Notes under the pieces: generated by a model
Database searches by the model: none
What the model was told of the DNA's origin: nothing
The model's input: only the letters and a program-made list of their open reading frames with translations
In this document: positions 63,861-64,000 of the stretch, piece by piece
Numbering within the stretch: the stretch's first letter is position 1
How the letters are laid out: the number at the start of each line of letters is the position of its first letter
Assembly: GCF_900220995.1 (NCBI RefSeq)
Contig: NZ_OBQF01000001.1
Span: 496,001 to 560,000, forward strand
Direction: 5' to 3'
Source of the DNA: Salinicoccus kekensis
GTDB taxonomy: Bacteria; Bacillota; Bacilli; Staphylococcales; Salinicoccaceae
Length of the DNA stretch: 64,000 nt
Made by a program: the position numbers and the translations under genes

Positions 63861-64000
63861 ATGAACAAGACTGATTTAATCAATGCTGTCAGCGATAAGG
63901 CTGACCTTACTAAAAAAGAAGCAGGTGCTGCTGTAGACGCAGTATTTGAATCAATTCAGGAATCATTGAAAAATGGTGAAAAAGTGCAGCTGATCGGATT
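63861..64000 (+). CDS. hup: nucleoid-associated protein HU (5' part)
   Basis: The first 46 residues of HU, cut by the window edge. [22 protein letters not shown] and the following [20 protein letters not shown] are characteristic of Firmicutes HU. GGGAGGTGG precedes the ATG, and TATACT at 63834-63839 may be its -10. The downstream end is outside the window. Confidence 0.95.
   Translation, partial: MNKTDLINAVSDKADLTKKEAGAAVDAVFESIQESLKNGEKVQLIG

Overview
The window is a continuous, gene-dense stretch of core chromosome from a Gram-positive (Firmicutes) bacterium of moderate GC content. Gene order follows Bacillus subtilis (yqg, comG, yqh, accBC-nusB-xseAB-ispA-dxs, argR-recN-bkd, scpAB, res and der-gpsA-hup blocks). 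Local arrangements are those of Staphylococcaceae: aroK directly after comG, an EbpS-like LysM protein beside fer and ypdA, srrAB followed by ribU, and an ansA-cmk-plsC-rpsA-der run. A halophilic or environmental staphylococcal relative (Salinicoccus/Jeotgalicoccus type) is my inference. No insertion sequence, prophage, integron, CRISPR array, rRNA or tRNA was found, and no gene-free gap exceeds about 250 bases.

Layout. 1-2902: end of a phosphate-uptake operon (pstC-pstA-pstB-phoU). 2997-8204: fau, a rhomboid protease, yqgQ and glcK, an SDR oxidoreductase, and yqgW/X/Y-type genes. 8433-12523: a complete comG pseudopilus operon for DNA uptake, then aroK. 12542-17887: a single-aptamer glycine riboswitch controlling gcvT alone, with gcvPA, gcvPB and the lipoate gene expected here absent; then an inactive-looking rhodanese, yqhQ, a lipoprotein, pepQ and efp. 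17982-28170: fatty-acid carboxylase accBC, an Asp23-type gene, nusB, xseAB, isoprenoid genes ispA and dxs, tlyA, argR behind an ARG box, and recN convergent with a DUF2627 gene. 28321-36626: a seven-gene branched-chain 2-keto acid operon (ptb-bcd-buk-lpdV-bkdAA-bkdAB-bkdB), which supplies branched acyl-CoA primers and makes ATP, followed by bacilliredoxin brxB. 36660-45132: a tiny Prli42-like membrane protein, a tripeptidase-like peptidase, an AraC-type regulator, rnz, a hydrolase/aldo-keto reductase pair, nudF, a fur-family gene, xerD and deoB. 45132-54163: DUF309, scpAB-rluB, and a resABC-srrAB-ribU run. 54166-64000: fer, ebpS-like gene, ypdA, ansA, cmk, plsC, an S1-domain protein, der, gpsA, yphE/yphF-like genes and the start of hup.

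Themes that tie the genes together: branched-chain lipid precursors (bkd operon, accBC, plsC, gpsA), thiol and respiratory redox control (brxB, ypdA, resABC, srrAB, fer), chromosome maintenance (recN, xerD, scpAB, hup), and competence (comG).

Most of the window is ordinary housekeeping DNA. The points most worth a second look are: (1) two unannotatably short membrane-protein genes, at 36660-36761 (Prli42-like, with its own consensus promoter) and 45021-45104; (2) a 17-bp perfect palindrome at 27894-27935 that is at once the shared terminator and the coding end of two convergent genes, giving both proteins the same NTTVD tail; (3) a glycine riboswitch that now controls an orphan gcvT; (4) ribU fused to the srrAB operon with no room for an FMN riboswitch; (5) a rhodanese with Asp in place of the catalytic Cys; and (6) unexplained inverted repeats ahead of brxB and between the AraC gene and rnz. 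I see no evidence of a wholly new defence or mobile system here.
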